DNA from: Kalmanozyma brasiliensis GHG001
Lineage: Eukaryota > Basidiomycota > Ustilaginomycetes > Ustilaginales
Length of the DNA stretch: 64,000 nucleotides
Reading direction: 5' to 3'
Assembly: GCF_000497045.1 (NCBI RefSeq)
Contig: NW_015961988.1
Location: 248,001-312,000 of the forward strand
Positions 1 through 10,541 of this stretch are shown here, one piece after another. The position numbers and the translations under genes were made by a program. Position 1 is the stretch's first letter, and the number at the start of each line of letters is the position of its first letter. The notes under the pieces were generated by a model, which was not told the DNA's origin, did no database searches, and saw only the letters and a program-made list of their open reading frames with translations.

Positions 1-1
1 T

Positions 2-1177
2 GGCGGTGTTACCATCCACAGCTTTGCCGGCATCGGTCTTGGCAAGGAGCCCGTCCTCCAGCTGATGAGCAAGATCCGCAAGAACCGCAAGTCGTCCGCC
101 CGATGGCAGCGCACCCAGGTGCTCATCATCGACGAGGTGTCCATGGTCGACCCCGCCCTTTTCGACAAGTTGGAAGAGGTCGCTAGGCTCATCCGAAAGA
201 AGCCCGACAAGCCCTTCGGCGGTATCCAAGTCGTCATCACGGGCGATTTCTTCCAGCTGCCGCCCGTGAACCCTGGCGGCAGCGTCACCTTTGCCTTCGA
301 CGCGCAGAGCTGGGACAAGGTAGTGCAGCACAAGGTCAACCTGACGCAGGTTTTCCGTCAAAAGGACGAGTCGTTTGTCACCATGCTCAACGAGATGCGA
401 TTTGGCCAGCTGTCGACCAAGACCATCGAGGCTTTCAAGAAGCTAGAGCGGATCCCGAGATACGAAGACGGCATCGTCCCGACTGAGCTCTTTCCCCGAC
501 GCGAGGATGTCGACCGAGCCAACATGGACCGTCTCTCCGCGCTGCAGAGCGAGAGTCAGACGTATCGAGCGCAGGACGGCGGCAGTCTCCCGGCCGAGGC
601 ACGCGAACGGGTTCTTCAGCATTCGATCGCGCTGCCGGTGGTGCACCTCAAGAAGGGCGCCCAGGTGATGCTCATCAAGAACCTGGACGAGACGCTGGTC
701 AACGGATCGGTCGGCAAAGTGATCGATTTCATGGACGAGACCGAGCACGAAAAGAAGCTGGGGATGCTCGACATGCCCGAGGGCGGCGAGAAGGAGGGTA
801 CGGACAAAGGCCCACGCATCTCGACGCGCAAGTGGCCTCTGGTGCGCTTCGTGCTGCCCAACGGCCAGACGCGCGACTACCTGGCCAAGCCTGAGTCGTG
901 GAAGACCGAGCTGCCGGATGGCGAGGTGCAGGCATCGAGACAGCAAGTGCCGCTCATCCTGGCATGGGCCATGTCGATCCACAAGTCGCAGGGCCAGACG
1001 CTACCTTGCTGCAAGATCAACCTCAATCGGGTGTTCGAGAAGGGTCAGGCGTACGTCGCGCTGTCGCGAGCTACGTCGTTGGAGGGGCTGCAGGTGCTCG
1101 GGTTCAAAGCGGACAAGGTGATGGCCCATCCGAGGGTCATTCAGTGGAGTCGGTCGTTGATCACGATGAGCGAGTGA
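2..1177 (+). CDS. PIF1: PIF1-family 5'-3' DNA helicase, C-terminal part (5' end outside window)
   Basis: The frame is open from the first bases of the window, so the Walker A part lies upstream. Visible superfamily 1B helicase motifs, in order: HSFAGIGLG near the left edge, Walker B LIIDEVSMVD, motif III VITGDFFQLPPV, FRQKD, a late stretch LKKGAQVMLIKN followed by LVNGSVGKVIDF, motif V AMSIHKSQGQTL and motif VI YVALSRATSLEGLQV. These define the PIF1/RRM3 group, ATP-dependent 5'-3' helicases that act on mitochondrial and nuclear DNA (G-quadruplexes, telomeres, replication barriers). The roughly 75-residue segment between the last two blocks (about positions 720-900) is charged and variable, as is usual in fungal PIF1. 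The protein ends soon after motif VI, so it has no long C-terminal tail. Whether this is a mitochondrial or nuclear isoform cannot be told without the N-terminus. Confidence 0.93.
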   Translation, partial: GGVTIHSFAGIGLGKEPVLQLMSKIRKNRKSSARWQRTQVLIIDEVSMVDPALFDKLEEVARLIRKKPDKPFGGIQVVITGDFFQLPPVNPGGSVTFAFDAQSWDKVVQHKVNLTQVFRQKDESFVTMLNEMRFGQLSTKTIEAFKKLERIPRYEDGIVPTELFPRREDVDRANMDRLSALQSESQTYRAQDGGSLPAEARERVLQHSIALPVVHLKKGAQVMLIKNLDETLVNGSVGKVIDFMDETEHEKKLGMLDMPEGGEKEGTDKGPRISTRKWPLVRFVLPNGQTRDYLAKPESWKTELPDGEVQASRQQVPLILAWAMSIHKSQGQTLPCCKINLNRVFEKGQAYVALSRATSLEGLQVLGFKADKVMAHPRVIQWSRSLITMSE

Positions 1178-1664
1178 TTGCACGACCCACTCGGCGACGA
1201 CGACATTATCCACATCAGCATTCGACATTGTAAGATATCAGCATTCACATTGGCTATGGAGAGTAAACGTCGGAGCACGAAGGACGTGACCATCGCGCTA
1301 CGACTGCGCACACCGTAAACGACGACAGATCCGAGCCTGCAAAGACGCAAGTCTAGGAGAGTTGAGTCGATAAGCGCCAGCAACGAGCAGTGCCGTCTCG
1401 TCAAGAAGACGCCGCGAAATTGAGCGAGCGGGCGGTCAAAACGTGACTCGCTAGAAGAAATGCCTCTCCGAAAAATTGGGAAAAAGCAGCGCAGCAGGCG
1501 GCGCAATCCAAAAACAAGATGGCGAGCGATAGATAGCCGCCGGCGAGCTTTTCTTCCTCAGAGCCGGCTTCCCCCCCGCCCTCCCCTTCCTTTCCCACCA
1601 TCAACGATCACACCGTCGTCAGAACATCCTGCTCGGTGTATCGACACTACATCATCACCTCACA
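1178..1664. other. Intergenic: PIF1 3' end and PLP-enzyme promoter
   Basis: No supported gene. The last 100 bases before position 1665 are pyrimidine-rich on the plus strand, as expected of a fungal leader for the downstream enzyme gene. The small open frames here are overlap shadows. Confidence 0.6.
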
Positions 1665-2984
1665 ATGACAACCAACGGCGCCCCGACGGCGCTCCCCACG
1701 CCCTCCCTATCCACCCGCGCCCTGCACGCGGACCACCCGGACCACACGACGCACCCGAACTACCCTGTCGCCCCCGCCCTCAGCCTATCCACCACCTTCC
1801 GATCCCCCCACCCTCACTCCTCGGATGCAGCCCTGCTCGAATCAGCCATGCGTGGCGAGGCGTCGCTCGATATGCAGGACCCCTCCTTCCACATCTACTC
1901 GCGCTACTCCTCGTCGACCAACCTCCGCGCTGAGAAGGTGCTTTCGCAGATCATGGGCGCCCATGCGCTCACCTACAGCTCCGGGCTTAGTGCGAGCTAT
2001 GCTGCGCTGACCTTCTACGCTCCTCGTGTTGTCGCCATTCGCCGCGGCTACCACGGCGTGCATGTTGGGCTGGACGTCTATTCCCGCGGTCGAGAGGTCA
2101 AAGTCATCGATCTCGACGACGACTACTCCGCCGCTATGGAGGGTATCGACCCCACCTCCACCGGCAAAGGCGGACTGCTAGTGTGGGTGGAAACCCCCCT
2201 CAACCCGTCCGGCGAAGCCCGCGATCTGTCCAAATACGTCCGTCTCGCCCAGGCCGTCAACGCCCCTGTCGTAGTCGATAGCACCTTCGCCCCTCCCCCC
2301 CTGCAAGACCCCTTCACCCAGGGAGCGGATATGGTCATGCACTCGGGCACCAAGTACTTCGGCGGTCACTCGGACCTCCTCTGTGGTGTGCTTGCGGTGA
2401 AGGACAAGAAGTCGTGGGATGGGTTGTGGAGCGATCGAACGTATTTGGGTAGTACGCTGGGGAGTATGGAGAGCTACCTGTTGTTGCGGAGTTTGCGAAC
2501 GTTGACTGTTCGGGTGGCGAAGCAGAGTGCGACCGCAACGGAGTTGGCGAAGTGGCTGCACTCGCTCACGCTTCCAGACGGACCCGTGGAGGAGGAGGAC
2601 GAGGCGTGGGGGAAGGGCAAGGTGGTGGGTCGAACAACACATTCCTCGCTCCAACCGCGCACCCCGGAACCTGGATCGAAAGAAGATCCCTCCTTCGATC
2701 CATCCACCCAAATGCCAGGAGGTCACGCTCCTACCTTCGCGTTCCGAACCACCAACCCAGCGTACGCAACGTGGATCCCCCACCTCACAGAGTACTTTAC
2801 GCCAGCAACCAGTCTCGGCGGCGTAGAGAGCCTCTTGGAGCACCGGGTCAAGAGCGATGCCAAGGAGGATCCGAGGGTGGTGCGCGTCAGTGTGGGGCTG
2901 GAGGACGTAGGGGATCTCAAGGCGGATCTGCGTGGGGCGTTTGGGAGGGTGTTGCAGATGGAGAAGGAGGGCAAGCTCAAGTGA
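1665..2984 (+). CDS. Cys/Met-metabolism PLP-dependent enzyme (cystathionine gamma-synthase / gamma-lyase-like)
   Basis: 439 residues from an ATG preceded by CACA. The fold type I Cys/Met family is shown by an N-terminal block ending in a TTFRSP-like motif, YSRYSSSTNLRAEKVL, the glycine-rich LTYSSGLSA loop that holds the cofactor phosphate, VETPLNPSG, the Asp of VVVDSTFAPP, and HSGTKYFGGHSD with the Schiff-base lysine at about residue 230. Members make or break C-S bonds of cystathionine, homocysteine or methionine in transsulfuration. The length fits the family (380-450). A charged insertion at about residues 305-345 is variable in fungi. The sequence looks closer to the divergent cytosolic fungal branch than to canonical STR2/CYS3, so substrate and direction of reaction are not assigned. 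It converges on the C2H2 gene with about 210 bases between stops. Confidence 0.85.
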   Translation: MTTNGAPTALPTPSLSTRALHADHPDHTTHPNYPVAPALSLSTTFRSPHPHSSDAALLESAMRGEASLDMQDPSFHIYSRYSSSTNLRAEKVLSQIMGAHALTYSSGLSASYAALTFYAPRVVAIRRGYHGVHVGLDVYSRGREVKVIDLDDDYSAAMEGIDPTSTGKGGLLVWVETPLNPSGEARDLSKYVRLAQAVNAPVVVDSTFAPPPLQDPFTQGADMVMHSGTKYFGGHSDLLCGVLAVKDKKSWDGLWSDRTYLGSTLGSMESYLLLRSLRTLTVRVAKQSATATELAKWLHSLTLPDGPVEEEDEAWGKGKVVGRTTHSSLQPRTPEPGSKEDPSFDPSTQMPGGHAPTFAFRTTNPAYATWIPHLTEYFTPATSLGGVESLLEHRVKSDAKEDPRVVRVSVGLEDVGDLKADLRGAFGRVLQMEKEGKLK

Positions 2985-3193
2985 TGCTGCGCTGAACATT
3001 TGTCGAAACGGTCAATGGAAAACTGCAATGCCTGTGAGCGCGTGTCGTCAGGGATGCAACACGCGGCTCGCATCCCTCTCAAGCGACTCACCCACCAATT
3101 CATCCGACACGCTCTCAATCAACCCAGTCACCCACTCACACTCTCCGACGTCGATGCTGTGTATGTATCCATTCAAACCCATAAACAAGTGAT

Positions 3194-4852
3194 CTATACG
3201 CTGCCCCTGTGAGCACTAAGATAAGCACCCAAGTTCCCATACTGCTGTTGCTGAGCACCATACGGGAGTCTTGGATCGCCCTGTTCAGCCGTGGCGTACT
3301 GCACCGGAGTCGCGTTGGCATGCATGCCCTCAGCCTGAGCAACATAAAACGGACCCTGGGGGGCGGACATGCTATACCCCCTCAGATGGGCGAGACTCTG
3401 ACCCATCGTCGGCAACACTCCTCCCTCAGTCGATCCTCCAGTACTCGCATAATTTCCACTGTTCCCACTGAACGAGGCCCTCGACTCAGCCGCAGCTGTC
3501 GTTCCGGGGCGGGAACGTCGTTGTTCATCCTCCTTCTTCTGCTTTCGCCATGCTTTGCGCATGTCTTTGAACTCGCTTGGTGCGCGCTTTGGGCCGTGCT
3601 TCTGCATCGCCACGTGTGCATTCAAGTGGTTGAGGGTGCCGTAGCTCTTTGTGCACCCAGGCCAGGAGCAGGGGTAGAGACGCTCGATCTCGTCGTATCG
3701 CCTGCGAGGGCGTTTCTTGCTTGAGCCGGCATGGTAGCCGTTGCCGAAGTAGTGGCTGCCATATCCCTGGGGGGCGAGGTTGAGGTCTTCGCCACCCGGG
3801 ACCATGTAGGAGAAGACTTTGCCGGCGGAGGGGTCCGGCATCGACATGCGACGGTTGGCGTAGTACGGATCGACACTGCTCCCGGCATACGAGGTGGAGG
3901 TGTACGGTCGCGAGGACGAGGTCGGGGTGAGCGAGGGGTTGTCCGGCGACTCATGCGTGCTGCTGGGTGCAACCATGCCAAACTGGCCGAACATGCCATC
4001 GGCTGTGTGCGGGCGCGCGGAGCCAGAGGCATTCTCCCACGCTGCTAGGCCGTGCACGCGAGGCGGCGCAGGCGCAGTGGGGGCAGCGTTCTCGTAGCGT
4101 TCAGCATACGAAGTAGTGTCCATCGAGGGGCCGGAGATGGACGCGCGGTGCTGGAAGTATTGCGACACGCCCGGGTGGGTGCCAAAGCCCTGGTACTCGT
4201 TGTGCTCGTTGTAGTGCGCTTGGTGAGTGGGGTGGCCCTGATAGACGCTGGCCGCGGTGGCACTCTTGGGCGCGTAGGGCGCTTGGAAGGTCGAGGCGGT
4301 GTCGTTGGGACTGTGGGGCTCCATCTTGAGGTCACGCGTGCTGGCTTGATTCCAGCTCTGCTCGTGGAGCGACGGAGACGTTGTGCCGCTTTGGAGGGCG
4401 GGCGAGGAGGTGGCAAAAGGCGCAGTGAGCGCAGACACCTGGTGGAGCGAGGGCGTCTCAAAGTGATAGTTGTTGCCTGCACTCATGGCCGGCGAAGACT
4501 CACAGGTCGAGTCGGTGGAGGAGGCAAAGGCGTTGCTGTCGACGCTGCTGGTGATGACTGCTGAGTCGAGGCCCAATGACGTGACGACGTGGGTAGTTGC
4601 CAAGGAGGAAAGACCTAAGTGGTTGAGGTCAGTGCCCGAATGGAGGTGGGTGAAGTGCGTGGCACCCGTCTTTGGCTTCGAGTCGAGGTCGAGCGAGGTG
4701 GTGGCGGAAGAGGACAGGGAAAGGAGGTCCGACGAGGGCCAGAGAAGGGGTGGGTGGGCGGCGCTTGGCTGGCTTTTGAGAGGGGTGGGCTCGAACTGGA
4801 CGCGCTTGAGCGATAACTGTGCCGGCGCGGATGGGAGCTGGGAATGAAGCAT
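3194..4852 (-). CDS. Single-finger C2H2 zinc-finger transcription factor
   Basis: 552 residues if translation starts at the first ATG (4850-4852). The frame stays open for about 120 bases upstream of it, to a TGA just beyond a TTTTTAG acceptor-like site at about 4974. A single finger at about residues 385-412 reads CSWPGC, then SYGTLNHLNAH, then QKH, i.e. C-x4-C-x12-H-x5-H, preceded by the basic run KKRPRRR and followed by a basic helix (KDMRKAWRKQKKEDE). This finger plus basic flank is a conserved fungal type of DNA-binding regulator. The rest is Ser/Thr/Ala/Gln-rich low-complexity sequence typical of activation domains, ending in a Gln-rich stretch. The target genes are unknown and I do not assign a named gene. 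It has a very long upstream region. An upstream coding exon, or non-AUG initiation in the open extension, cannot be excluded. Confidence 0.8.
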   Translation of the reverse strand: MLHSQLPSAPAQLSLKRVQFEPTPLKSQPSAAHPPLLWPSSDLLSLSSSATTSLDLDSKPKTGATHFTHLHSGTDLNHLGLSSLATTHVVTSLGLDSAVITSSVDSNAFASSTDSTCESSPAMSAGNNYHFETPSLHQVSALTAPFATSSPALQSGTTSPSLHEQSWNQASTRDLKMEPHSPNDTASTFQAPYAPKSATAASVYQGHPTHQAHYNEHNEYQGFGTHPGVSQYFQHRASISGPSMDTTSYAERYENAAPTAPAPPRVHGLAAWENASGSARPHTADGMFGQFGMVAPSSTHESPDNPSLTPTSSSRPYTSTSYAGSSVDPYYANRRMSMPDPSAGKVFSYMVPGGEDLNLAPQGYGSHYFGNGYHAGSSKKRPRRRYDEIERLYPCSWPGCTKSYGTLNHLNAHVAMQKHGPKRAPSEFKDMRKAWRKQKKEDEQRRSRPGTTAAAESRASFSGNSGNYASTGGSTEGGVLPTMGQSLAHLRGYSMSAPQGPFYVAQAEGMHANATPVQYATAEQGDPRLPYGAQQQQYGNLGAYLSAHRGSV

Positions 4853-5703
4853 CCGGGCGAACAGAGCGTAGAGACCAAGAACAGGCGACGAGGACGGCTC
4901 TACGGGGAGGGCCACGAGGTCGAATGTGTCTAAGTAGCGCTCTAGGCAGGTGCTTGGGGAAAGAGAAAGGGGCGCTAAAAAGGTGCCGTTATATCAGCCG
5001 TGGTCCTGAGCTGACGATCGATGAACAGGCGACTTGTGCGTGTGCGTGTGTGTGTATGTGTGACGTGATAAAAGAGATAGAAGAGGAAGACCGAAGTCAC
5101 GTCGATGTTGCCGAAAGTGGGTTGAGCGGCTGTGAGAGAAGGGCTTGTTGAGATCGCTGACGTCTGCCGCCGGAGGTACGATTTGAAGATGGCTCGCGTG
5201 GTGGCACCGGCTCAACGGTATGATGAGAGCCGAGTTCAAGTACGGTGGCGATCCGAGCAAGCGGGCGAGCGCGAGGAAGAGGCGCTGGTGGACAGCTTCG
5301 AGCTGATTTGTTCGCTCGAGCCTCGAGGCGGGAGCTTATGCGTGAGTGGAGAAACGTGGAGTGGGAGAGACAAGCCGTCCAGTAGGTCCGAGCTGAGCGT
5401 CGACAGTAGTCTGAGATGAGGTGGTCTAAATCGCAGCCGTGAACAGGGGGCTCGTGAAGGACCAAGCACTGCCGAGTGACAGCTGAGAGTGATTGGCCGC
5501 GGGAGAGATAGAGAGATGGAAGGGGAGATCGGAGCGTCGTGCAGCTTGATGGAGGTGGGGGGGAAGAGAGATGCAGATCTGGTGGGTTGATGCTTGTCGA
5601 AGCAAGAGGATGGGTGAGGGAGAGGACGCTTGGGAGAAGGAGGAGGAGAAGGGGCCTCCGACTTTATCAAGAAATCAAGTGTCAACTACAATAGGGCGGG
5701 TGA
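4853..5703 (-). promoter_or_regulatory. AUG-free pyrimidine-rich leader of the C2H2 gene
   Basis: Reading the minus strand, no ATG occurs in any frame from 5703 down to the proposed start at 4852, and the strand is rich in C and T. This is the signature of a long transcribed 5' leader kept free of upstream start codons. A possible 3' splice site (branch-like TATAAC, then TTTTTAG) sits at about 4974, so part of the leader may be spliced. The first upstream ATG (5704-5706) opens only a 10-codon frame. Confidence 0.55.
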
Positions 5704-8700
5704 ACATGACAGCAGCCAAGGGCGACACCGGAAACGGGGCGCCGAGTGTGATGGGGTGAGCGGAAGGCAACCACGGTGTTGCTGCAGGCGGAGGTTGAAC
5801 GCTACGAAGCGAGCAGCGCTATGCATGCCCTGTATGAGTCGAAGATCTGTTGTTGATGATGATCAAGACGGACAATGGCCGTCGAGGGTCCAGGGAGAGG
5901 CCGTGCGGCGATATACGGCTGCGAAAGCGAGACACACTGGTCAAGATCTGGCTCGACACTGTCCAAGGACTCTGTGGGTTTGGCAGCGATGCTGTACGGC
6001 CAATTTCGCGGCTACGGCCAACATCCTGCGGCTCAGAAGATGCAGGCTAGCTAGTCAGTGTCAGCAGCAAAGACGAGAGAGAGAGAGAGAGGACGACCAG
6101 GCGATCTATCATTGAGACAGCGACAACGCAGCCGAGTGAGACCTGGGCTATCCCACCCTTGAGCAATCGACCCCCGGCAGCAGCAACATCCAGGCGAGCC
6201 GAGAGGGAGAGCGAGAGCACGGAGGCAAGAGAGAGTGGCGAAGACTGAGACAGAGACGGTCGCCAGAGCGCATCATGAGCATGACCCGAAGCGCGTTCTG
6301 ATTGCCGAGTGGGAGGTGCATGGAAGCTGAGCACAGTTCAACAGCGCATGTGCGATTTATGCAGTAAAGGTGGGCAAACGATGCAGAGCGTGAGAACCGA
6401 CAAAAGGCGTAGCGCAGAGATAAGTTGGGCAGCTGGCCAACCGAGCTCTCTGACCCTTTCCTTCGGCTGCAAGGTCTTTTTAGGCAGGAAAATGCAACAA
6501 GACCGCAAGAGCCGAAGAGTGCTTGCTGCACGTACTACCGTTGCCCTCTCCTTTCGACTCGCTGGTCAGCTCTGCCGCGTGCTTACCTGTGAGCAAGCAT
6601 GCATGGGTCCGCCTGGACTCGGTCACACCAGACAAAGGACGAGATCGCGCTGCAGCCATGGACGTGCTTGTGCGGTCGTGGTTCAGATCCAGGCGGCTCA
6701 CAGCATCCAAAGTGGGATGCTAAGCGAGCCCCAGCTCGGGCAAAGCAGAGTAGGGTCGAAGTCAGCACGGCACAGCGCAGTCTGCCGCGGCAATGATCGG
6801 CCTCTTGCTGGCTGAGCACGCAACCAGCTCACCGAGACCAGCAGCGCTCCCATTCAGTCGGATCTGATCCGCACCCTGTCATCTGACGCGATGGCTGGAT
6901 TGTGAAGGACGTGAGGGTGATTGCTGTGACGAGCGCGAATGATGGGAAAGCGGCTGCTGAATTATGGTATTTTGCTTTTTGTGGCTGAGCCGCAGCCGAC
7001 GGAAAGGTTGGAAGAGGCACTTTGCCAGTCTCCAGCGAGGCGGTTGAGTTCTGTCTTTATTTTTTATTTTTTCTTTCTCTGAAAATCCCTAACAGATCCG
7101 CAGAATTCGCCTGCTCTTCTAGAAGCCACTTCGGGGCTGCAAAAGAGGACACAACTGGCAGTGTATGCGGGGAGGGTGCAGCAAACCGCTCAACCAGCCA
7201 GTTTGTCTGCGTCTCCGACCTGCTGCTTGATCTCCGACCATCGAGTGCTGGGGTATGACAGTGGCGCATCATGCCCGATACAGTGTTACCAAGTCGAGCT
7301 TGACCCCGGCCATTCCGACGTGGCGTACTTTGAAAGGTTGTCATCGCGTCGGCAACCGCCCGTAGGCTTGAGCAGCGATGCCGGCTCTGATTGGATGTGG
7401 CGAACGAGTAGCTTCGGCTCGAGCGACGTTCGAGGCCTCAACGACGGCTCCATACTGCGTGAAGCGGATCGGCCTTCGAGTTGACCATCCAGCGAACGTG
7501 TTGGTCATCCGAATCACGCCTTCGTTCGATCAGGTATAAGCAGGCGAGGGCGAGAGAACGGCAAGCGAGCGTGACGCGCACACTCCGCCCAAAGTGGATG
7601 AGCGTGACACAGTCAGACGCTGGTACGCATGAACTGCCAAAACGGAGGGGGAAGCTGGCTTTCCCTCTCCCTCTGGTTTTCGCGACTGGCTCGCTTATTC
7701 TCCGAAGCGAGAGCCCTTTGGCTCGCCTGTAGCTTGCGACAGAGGCCTCGACTTTCCTTAGATGCGCCTGCCTTTCCCGGTCGCTTGATCTTCATCCACC
7801 AACCATAGCAGCGATCCGTCGCTACATGATCTACGTCGCCAGTGACAGCTCAGACGATATCGGCTGATGCAGCTCGACGGATGCTGAATCAGCTCATCGG
7901 AATGCAAATGCCGCGTCGGTTCTGCGCTTCTGCGCTTCCCACAGCGATAAGATCCAGTCGACCGGAGGCAAGTGGCTGAAAGCTGTGGGTGATGGGATGG
8001 GTGGGGTTCGGATGTGGCGTCTGAGCATCCACCAAATCTCACGGTCTCCTTGTTCTGCCTCCCCTTTTTTTCCCAAGCCATGATCGGGCCTGATTCATTC
8101 GTTTCAATGCGTGTCAATCCAGCAGCAGGCGACAACGAAACCTTGATTCTCTGCTTTGTGGCTTGCCTCGTCGGTTCACCCGTGCGATCGACGATCGACG
8201 TCCCGTGATCGTGGAAGAGGGGATGGGAGTGTCTCGCAGCAGTGTGGCTGATTGATTGCGACCGCGTTTAATGCGATGGAGGAGGCAGCAGCACCACGCA
8301 GCCGAGCCCAGCTCGATGCGGTCTCTGCATTGGCAGCATTATCAGATCACCTCAAATCGCAGTGACAGAGTGCACGAGTAGCTTTCGCCTTGTCACCTTG
8401 GCGTCGCCCTATCCGGATCTCGATTCAGCTCGCTTGGCGACAGCCGATTCATCGCTCCATCTCCTGCCCACCTCGGCCAAGACATAGATGAGTCTAACGA
8501 AAGCGTTTCCAGCATCTTGGATCCCCTGTCAGTCACCCAAGACGCAGAGACCTTTTTTTTGGATTCCCGCACTGAGGTCGGGGTTTGAACGCTGATCACG
8601 TTGTCATGGGCGTAACACGAATGCCGGAGCCTCTCGATCGACATGTGGTCTGATCGAGCGGCGCAAATCGGTGCGCCACTTTGTGTTCAACTCAGCAGCG

Positions 8701-10541
8701 TCGAAAAGGCGAAAAGGCGAACGCCGAGGACGCATCATGGTCAATTCTAGAAGAGCATGACGATCCAGCCGCCAGCGGAGCGCGAATCAGTGCCGTAGAC
8801 AGCTCGACCGGGCTCGACACAACACCATTAGACCACCCTCCTGCCCTCGGCCCATCCTTCACCAGTGAGGCATAGCTTCAAACGCAATCTCGGAGCCTTT
8901 TTTCTAGTCGGACTCACAGGTGCTGCCGACCATGGCAACGTCACACCAACTCGATCGCGTCCGTCCGAATTGAGGCTGGCGGGGTCCGATTTGGCAGCCG
9001 AAGCACTTATCCGAGTCAGTTGATAAGGCTTTTCTTTCCTGCTCAACCGGCTCATGTGCGGTTCAGAGGGCGACGATCCCTTTCACACTCCTCTTTTCTT
9101 TCCAACAAGACCCTGACGAGCTCGATACCTGTCGATCGTAATTTCGGCATCGACGGGTGAACCTCAGATGCGCCAAGCACAACGCGAAGCGCCGGTCAGC
9201 TGCAAGTGCCGTTTGACACTGCAGCGGGCGTTTGGGCGATTGCGTATGAACCGGCCGTGCAAATCCGATTGCGGGGTCTGTCCAGCTCCAGCGCCTTTCG
9301 CCACACGTATCGCGCTGAGCAATCGTTGCTCGATAAGTGGCTTGCTAGGGCGCAATCAGGCCAGCCAACGTCGAGAACATCCCCTCGCACATCAGTGTAA
9401 CAATGGCAACGCGTCCGACAAGCCGCCTGCTAACTGGATCTCCTGCCAACTGCACCCAGATCGCTAAGCATCTGTGAGAGGAACGTTTGAGATCCAGGAG
9501 CCTCCGTTCCAGCTGATCTGCATAATCTCGCAATGCCACTAAACTTAGTCTATCGTGAGTCTTGATCAGCAAACAATGCCGTTATCTCGCCAGTACGTAA
9601 CGTGACCGTGTACGTAACGCGTATCCAAGCACGTCTTGCGATCTATTTCTAGCAGCCGGCCAAGGTCTAGGCCTCCGAATGAGCCCCAGCTCGGCCTTGC
9701 GGTGAGCAGCCACCCCGGCTAATACAACCGAGTCGAGCTCGCTTGGATGCTCATCGTGTTTGGCGAGCTCACCAACACCCGCCGGAATTTGCACAGACGA
9801 TGCGGAATTCATCTGCTTTCCTCTCGCACGTGTTCTCGAAGAGACCCCCTTATCGGCGATCCTGTTGTCGATGTTGTGTCAAGTGATGATCCCATTGCAA
9901 CGGTGACTAGCTGGAAAGACCTTTGCGATACAGGCCGTTTGTTAGAGGTGACCAGGCTCGAGGACGCAGAGCGGATACCCTTGCGGCACCGCAAAGTCGG
10001 GCGACGAGAGCCTTCGTCGCTTTGGTTCGTCGTTCGAGAGAGATGGTGCTACTTTGCGGCTCGAGGCGCGCTTGGCTCAATGTGGCATCGTGACAGTGGA
10101 TGCACTGGGCTGAAGGAGGTCAGTAGGGTCGCGAGGCTGGGACTTACCGTGAGTCTTGAGCAGAGCGACTGCTGGGCATTTTGGACAATTGTTGACCTTT
10201 AATGCAGTGTCCTGTCGCTTGTGAACAGGACGGGTATCCGAATGAAGTTGGATGTTGGATCGAGTCGATGGAAGTATCAAAAGAATGAGAGCTTGTTCCT
10301 CGAGAAGCGGCTCGAGACTGGCCAGGAGGAGGCTGGGAGTGTATAGCGAAGGGCCATGCTTGGCATCCTAGGGGCAATGAAGCATTGATGGCGAAATGCC
10401 ACCGCCGGAGGTGCCAGTGCCAAGGGATCGACGGCATTGGATGTGTTGTGCGTGACGCAGGATCGAAGGAGACAAGCCGGTTGCAGAGATAATTCTGTCC
10501 GCAACTGCGGCGACCGTGATGCTGTGACTTGATCCTGTGCA
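5704..10541. other. 4.8-kb gene-poor interval between the C2H2 gene and the acidic-protein gene
   Basis: No open frame here shows family motifs, codon bias or splice-joined homology. The strand that would be sense for the C2H2 gene stays pyrimidine-rich with CTCTCT runs to about 6300. Small features seen: a (GA)n run at about 6074-6092 and a short direct repeat GGCGAAAA at about 8700-8715. It could hold distal regulatory DNA, a non-coding transcript or a fast-evolving gene; nothing can be named. Confidence 0.5.

Noticed and set aside
5236..5685. 149-codon minus-strand frame as a first exon of the C2H2 gene
   Set aside because: It begins with TTG, no ATG exists in the region, and the only phase-compatible donor is a poor GTACTT. 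An untranslated leader explains the data better.
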